Origin: Pelecanus crispus | Lineage: Eukaryota; Chordata; Aves; Pelecaniformes; Pelecanidae | Assembly: GCF_030463565.1 (NCBI RefSeq) | Contig: NC_134643.1 | Location: forward strand, 128,074,309-128,138,308 | DNA length: 64,000 nucleotides | Direction: 5' to 3' | Shown here: positions 59,401 to 64,000 of the stretch, one piece after another | Numbering within the stretch: the first letter of the stretch is position 1 | Layout of the letters: each line of letters begins with the position of its first letter | Made by a program: the position numbers and the translations under genes | Notes under the pieces: model-generated | What the model saw: the letters and a program-made list of their open reading frames with translations, nothing else | The model's database searches: none | What the model was told of the DNA's origin: nothing

Positions 59401-61490
59401 CTCATGTGCTTAGTGTGGTTGATGCCAGTTTGCGCAGGCAGGGAGAATCACTTCTGAGGGTGAAAGACGCAGGCGATTGAAGGAATTGGGCATTCCTCGT
59501 AGGCATCAGCCAGCACCATGCCTGTTCTTAAAGGTACGATGGGGCTGTCCCTCTGCAGCAGTGAGGCTCTATTCTAGCCCTTCACGCCCACATAAAGGTA
59601 TTTAGGTAATCATTCATTTGCTTGCCCAAGAAATGCAGCTATATAGTCACGCAGCTTACACTTGTGAGTGGAGGCGCTCATGTTGTTTGTGTGCCTCAAC
59701 TCCTTTTGAAGAGCGGAGGGCTGCTTAAGTAGCTAGTAGATTTTAGTAGTCATACGGTCCTTGAGATGAGGGCAAGCAGTTCAGACTTTTGGGACCAACA
59801 GACCCGTACAGATGCCTCCTTTTGGACTTTCTGATTGCACAGGGAGCCTAAGTAACTGTAGGAACAACTGGAATACAAATAAAGAACTCTTGGAGACCAC
59901 ATGATTGCTCTCATCAGGGATTTTTTGAGGGGTGTGTGTTAGGTTTTTGTTTTTAATGAACTTTGTTTTGAAAAATACATGGAATCTGAGACAAACATTT
60001 GGAGGGTAGGACACAAAAATACAGTCACAGTATGTACAATTCTTATATTCAGATCTTTCTGTGAAGTGGGGCCCCAGCTGTACCCAGGGTAGCCTAAGTA
60101 CCAACTGAGCTTCACTGCAGCAGCAGCACAGGCTGCGCATGGGATTTTCTCTCTCTTCCCCGCCATAGGGAGAGGGCCCTTTGTTAAGAAAGTCAAAGGT
60201 AACTATCTCCTTTACCCCAATGGATACCATTCTAAGCTCTATTTTATTCTGTTCCCTTCCTTGCAAAACCAATCCTGTCTTTCCTTTGGAAAGAGGGTCG
60301 AACTGCTCAAAATCAAAACAACTTTAGGTACACCCTTATGAGTCACTTCCCTCTGCTTGAGGGCTCAGCCAGGAGTGCAGTTCAGTCGCCCCTGTTCACC
60401 AGCCTGGGTGAACAGTTCTCCAGATGCTTCTCAGTTCTGTAATATGGCGGTTGCAGCAGCTCTGGCCTGAAACAAAACTTCCGCGCTTTCTTGCTATTGT
60501 TGGTATGCAGGATCCTTTCAATCTTAGTTTTACACAGGACATCTATGCTACCTGAATTGAACATTTCCAGAACTAAACCCATTTAATCTGCATAGGTATC
60601 AGTTACAATTATTCTGACCAGTTTTGAATTCTTTTTTCCTCCAAAGGTACCATTTTTAAAGAAGTAACGTTGTCACAGTAACAATTTCTTATCGCATGGT
60701 TCTAGCTTAAGAATCCGGCTTTGGCACGATGATTACATTTACCTTGCTGTGTTTCATGACAAAAAGCAAAAATACTGAATTCAGCCTTCTAAAGCTTTTG
60801 GCTTATTTAGAAGTGGATTTTGTAATAATACATCACTTACTTCCTCTATGTTGATGTTTTGTGAACTTTCATCATCTTACTCGGTCAGCTTCACCCTTCC
60901 GCTAAAGAAATACTACATTCCTTGTGGAAAAAAAGTTGTTACTGATAGCCTATGACGCTTAAGAGTAAAAATAGAAGCTAAAGTTCCACAGGCTCAAGTT
61001 TCACAAGGTTTCCATCTTTACGTTTCACAAAATGTGAGCATCCTCCTACTTCCAGTTTTTATCTGACACAGAGGGTAATTACCCCTTCTTGTCCTTTCAG
61101 TTCTCTTGAAGGACAGCAGATGAGATCTTGGGCAAAAGATCTCAGTAGGGTCAATTATAATGTGACCTTGTAGTTTTGTGAGTCTTTTATCCTGTCATTA
61201 AAGCAAAACCACAAAATCCAAAATAAAATGTTCATACCGGCAGCACTAGAACTGGGTGCCAAGAAACAAATGAAAAAGCAGACTTGCCCCCTCTGAGTTT
61301 TGCCGCCTTTGGTTTTGTGGAACACCAAAATGTGGGACATAAACACCTAGTGCTAGGTCTGGTTTCAGCTGTTGGTGTTTCTTTCACGTGGCTGTGGAAC
61401 ACTGTTGTCACGCTAAGCCTACAGCGCTGTTCTGCCCAGCGAGGTCCCCTGGAGAGGAGAACTTCCCAAGGAGAAGGCTGACTTCCCCAG
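59401..61490. other. Probable 3' UTR or downstream sequence of the candidate minus-strand gene
   Basis: No + strand gene is seen. If the minus-strand exon ending at 61491 is real, its 3' UTR lies here. Minus-strand ATTAAA (+ 60592-60597) and AATAAA (+ 60243-60248) hexamers are possible ends. Confidence 0.35.
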
Positions 61491-61594
61491 TTACAAGTGC
61501 CACACCCCCAGTGTGACCAGGAGGTGGAAAGAGAGGGGAAGCATAGCCAGACGTGGCACATCAGCAGGGCTTCTGGAGGAAATCTGACTCCGTC
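61491..61594 (-). CDS. Candidate terminal exon, hydrophobic C-terminus
   Basis: Strong minus-strand acceptor CTTCTTCTTTTATTAATTTT then TTCAG, just right of 61594. It has 33 codons plus the stop TAA (61491-61493). The last 19 residues are mostly Leu, Val, Phe, Met and Trp with no charge. Confidence 0.42.
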
Positions 61595-63944
61595 CTGAAA
61601 AATTAATAAAAGAAGAAGTTGGCACGTAACTCGTGGCTTGACGAGAAGTGTATTTGAAGTTTGTGTGATGTATTTTACATTAATGCATTGATAGAAGATT
61701 GTTTGTAAAATCATGTGTGTGTTGGCTCATTTTCAAAATTCTTTGTGTGTGTGTGTGCCATCCAGAAAAAACAGTCTCAAGGTACTGTGACAAATCATTT
61801 TTCCTTCTTCATAGAAAAGGCACAGACAGTCAGCAACAATGAATACAACTTCCTTTTCTGAATGACTGAGAATACTTGTTTAAAATCCTGATAGAACAAC
61901 AGAACTAAGAGAGTATAAAATACATTATCATTCTGCCTACTCAGGGTGTGACGTAGGCGTTGTGATTAAGAGTCCATCGGATTATAGCAAGTCTCCTGGC
62001 CTCTTGTGACCTCTTCCAGGCCCAAGCACTTTCATTTTTCCCCCAAAAAAACTTAAAACGAGTTTTGATTGACCCAGAAGGAGTCTTGCAAGAAACCCAG
62101 AGTGACAGTAAAATTAGGCTCTTTAAAATAATTATGAAAAATAATCAATCCATCAAATAAACAGAAATGAAGCAGAAGCTTCAGATCAAAGCTGTTTCTG
62201 TTTTATATAAAAATATTAAATATCTGCTGATCTGGTTATGATGACTGCAAAGTGTGAGAACTATTTCTGCACACAGTGTCCTTGTTCTCAGCAGGTTGTT
62301 TAACTTAGAATAAGTTCCCTTCCAAAAAAACAACTAATACAAAGCAGATTGTTTTCTTCCCTTTCTTAAGAAATTGCTGAAAATAACAAAAATGGGAGCT
62401 GCAGCTGATTATTTTCTTTAAAAGAAGTTGACAACAAGAAATATTTTTTGCAAAAAATTAATGTTTCAAAAGTTAGGCTTTTGTTCTTTCCTCCATCCCC
62501 AAGCTCCCTAAAATCCAGCAATACAAGAACCTTCAGGTGTCTGAAGTGTGTGATTCATTTGTTCTCCTGTAGCAAAGTTGAAACACTCCCTCTTGTCCCA
62601 ATCACTTTTTTTTTTTCAATGAAAATACCTTTTCATGGTAAGAAATAGTTCGTATTGACGAAAAGTTGTCAGAAAGTTTTTGGCCGAGTCAAACATATAT
62701 ACAACTATCTCCTTTAAATACAGCCTACTGACCTTTTGGTTTTGAGAAACTACTGCATTAAAAAGTTTGACCCTTGGTAATTCCTTATGTCTTGTGGAAG
62801 ATAACAGCTAGAGATACTCTAGGTCCTGTTCTGTTTGCTTTTATAATGTTATGATGTGGTGCTGTATCACTGAAGGCACATGATACCATATTGAATTTAA
62901 CTTCATGGTTTTTAAAGACCTTTAAGCCAGCTAGAGGAGCTATCTTAGGTCTAAAAAGGATATTTCCTTTAATTTTTCAAGTTGTTTATTGCTCATGAAG
63001 TACAGAGCTGATTTTTTTTCTGTGTGGCCATGAGATAAAACACCGGAACATTTTTCTTCCTTAGTTTCTATTTGACTTTATTGCTGCTTAATCTGTCTGT
63101 AACGTCATATTGTAGCTGAACTTACTATGTTAACTGTAATGTAATTGTTGTTACGTAATGGATTATATCTTTCACTGAATAAAATACAAATTGCAGCTAT
63201 TGATTTTTATATGACAAAATGTTACAGGCTTGATACCAATTTAAGATTCTGTAGAGCTAATAAGAATAATTTGGCTTACAAGCAGCGTTTTTACGGGAGA
63301 ATTTACTGACGATGGCATGTCAGCGCTGGACAGCCCTTCTGTACTGCGTTTGCTCCAGAAGTGATTACAAATGACCCTAATATAGTTACTTCTCTGTAAT
63401 GATTAAACCTAGACGTTAACATCTGCACTATACTTCAGAATTGCCTTTGGATGAGATCCACTCTAATTTTCCCAGAACAGCTTATTGGAGTCATTAATTG
63501 TGTATTTTTGGAATATTTATTTACAGAAAAGGACCCCCAAAATCTCTTGATCTGGTAGTTCCTTCATACCAAGGTAATTTACAAAGGCCTTAACTCCCAG
63601 AACCTCATGGCTTCCATGTTACTTGGTTTTTATTGATTTTTATGATGCCTATAATGGTGAGTAGCTTTATGGACTGGTGGCCGCTGGCACTCCAGTATTC
63701 TTTTTTCCAAAGTCTAGGTCTGTCTTAGTGGTGGAGATATTTTTCCCTGTCTGGGACAACTGTATTTTGCTAGACTTAGTGAAAGAGAACAAGCACCATA
63801 AGTCTATTGGACTTTCTCCATTCAGCACATTTTACCAATCTTGCAAATACAAATTAAAGCACTGGGTAATCACTTAGACACTTAGCAAGTTAAGGAGTAT
63901 TGCCTTACCGGAAGGGGAAGGAACCTCCTCAGTGCTAGATGGAG
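61491..63944 (-). CDS. Candidate 3' end of an unidentified minus-strand gene (possible GPI-anchored or single-pass surface protein)
   Basis: Two splice-bounded segments, 63909-63944 and 61491-61594, join in frame on the minus strand. They encode 'PSSTEEVPSPS', a split Gly, 'RSQISSRSPADVPR' and the hydrophobic C-terminus 'LAMLPLSFHLLVTLGVWHL' before TAA. A Ser/Pro-rich stalk, small residues and a hydrophobic run ending the protein is the layout of a GPI-attachment signal; a tail-less membrane segment is the alternative. Both visible introns are phase 1, as in Ig-superfamily genes. In human the next gene after GATD3 is ICOSLG on the opposite strand, so an ICOSLG-like gene is possible, but I see no sequence match that proves it. 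Upstream exons would lie beyond 64000. Confidence 0.4.
61595..63908 (-). other. Putative intron of the candidate minus-strand gene
   Basis: 2.3 kb between the two candidate exons, GT-AG on the minus strand. AT-rich, with a short GT microsatellite at 61745-61757 and no further exon recognised. Confidence 0.35.
63909..63944 (-). CDS. Candidate 36-base symmetric exon, Ser/Pro-rich stalk
   Basis: Acceptor GTGGTTTTTTCCAG, donor GTAAGG on the minus strand, phase 1 at both ends. Encodes 'PSSTEEVPSPS'. Confidence 0.4.
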
Positions 63945-64000
63945 CTGGAAAAAACCACAATAATCAAAGTTATTTGTTTGAGCCTAGAACAGAAAAAAGG

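Noticed and set aside
59781-60272. Minus-strand reading frame of 163 codons
   Set aside because: No recognisable domain and mixed composition. It may be part of a 3' UTR; not supported as coding.
60382-60582. Minus-strand frame ending 'LENCSPRLVNRGD', with a possible acceptor near 60460
   Set aside because: Could be a cytoplasmic-tail exon of the candidate minus-strand gene, but no phase-matched partner exon or homology was found.
1-64000. CRISPR array, operon, phage or other prokaryotic system
   Set aside because: The sequence is vertebrate with spliced genes; no regularly spaced repeats or prokaryotic genes were seen.

Overview
The window is vertebrate nuclear DNA, most likely from a bird. 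Multi-exon genes with consensus splice sites, two CpG-island promoters, AT-rich introns, an old CR1-type LINE fragment and short gene-to-gene distances all fit an avian genome. The species was not determined.

Three genes lie head to tail on the + strand, in the order of human 21q22.3. (1) TRAPPC10 (subunit of the TRAPPII vesicle-tethering complex) enters from the left edge. Its last 19 coding exons run from 81 to 26836 and encode 1098 visible residues; roughly the first 160 residues lie outside. (2) PWP2 (WD-repeat U3 snoRNP/small-subunit processome protein) is complete, with 21 coding exons from 29418 to 47390 and a 911-residue product. (3) GATD3 (C21orf33/ES1, mitochondrial DJ-1/PfpI-like protein) is complete, with 7 coding exons from 48130 to 53918 and a 259-residue product. 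Exon boundaries were read from splice sites, and every junction keeps the reading frame.

PWP2 and GATD3 each start in a CpG island (about 28830-30000 and 47990-48490). Only about 400 bases separate the PWP2 poly(A) signal from the GATD3 start codon. The PWP2 promoter carries a perfect NRF1 palindrome and a CACGTG E-box next to the start codon.

Two introns look spliced by the minor (U12) spliceosome. One is a GT-AG intron in TRAPPC10 (11417-13470). The other is an AT-AC intron in GATD3 (53160-53789) with perfect donor and branch-site consensus.

The right-hand 10 kb (53919-64000) has no gene on the + strand. It holds two perfect tandem duplications (2x29 and 2x61 bp) and a strong CTCF-type motif. 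On the - strand, two phase-matched candidate exons (63909-63944 and 61491-61594) encode a Ser/Pro-rich stalk and a C-terminal hydrophobic stretch resembling a GPI-anchor signal. This may be the 3' end of another gene entering from the right. Its position and phase-1 introns would suit an ICOSLG-like Ig-superfamily gene, but identity is unproven.

The three genes act in separate processes (membrane traffic, ribosome assembly, mitochondrial metabolism); their linkage is conserved synteny and not an operon. No CRISPR array, phage, operon or other prokaryotic system is present.
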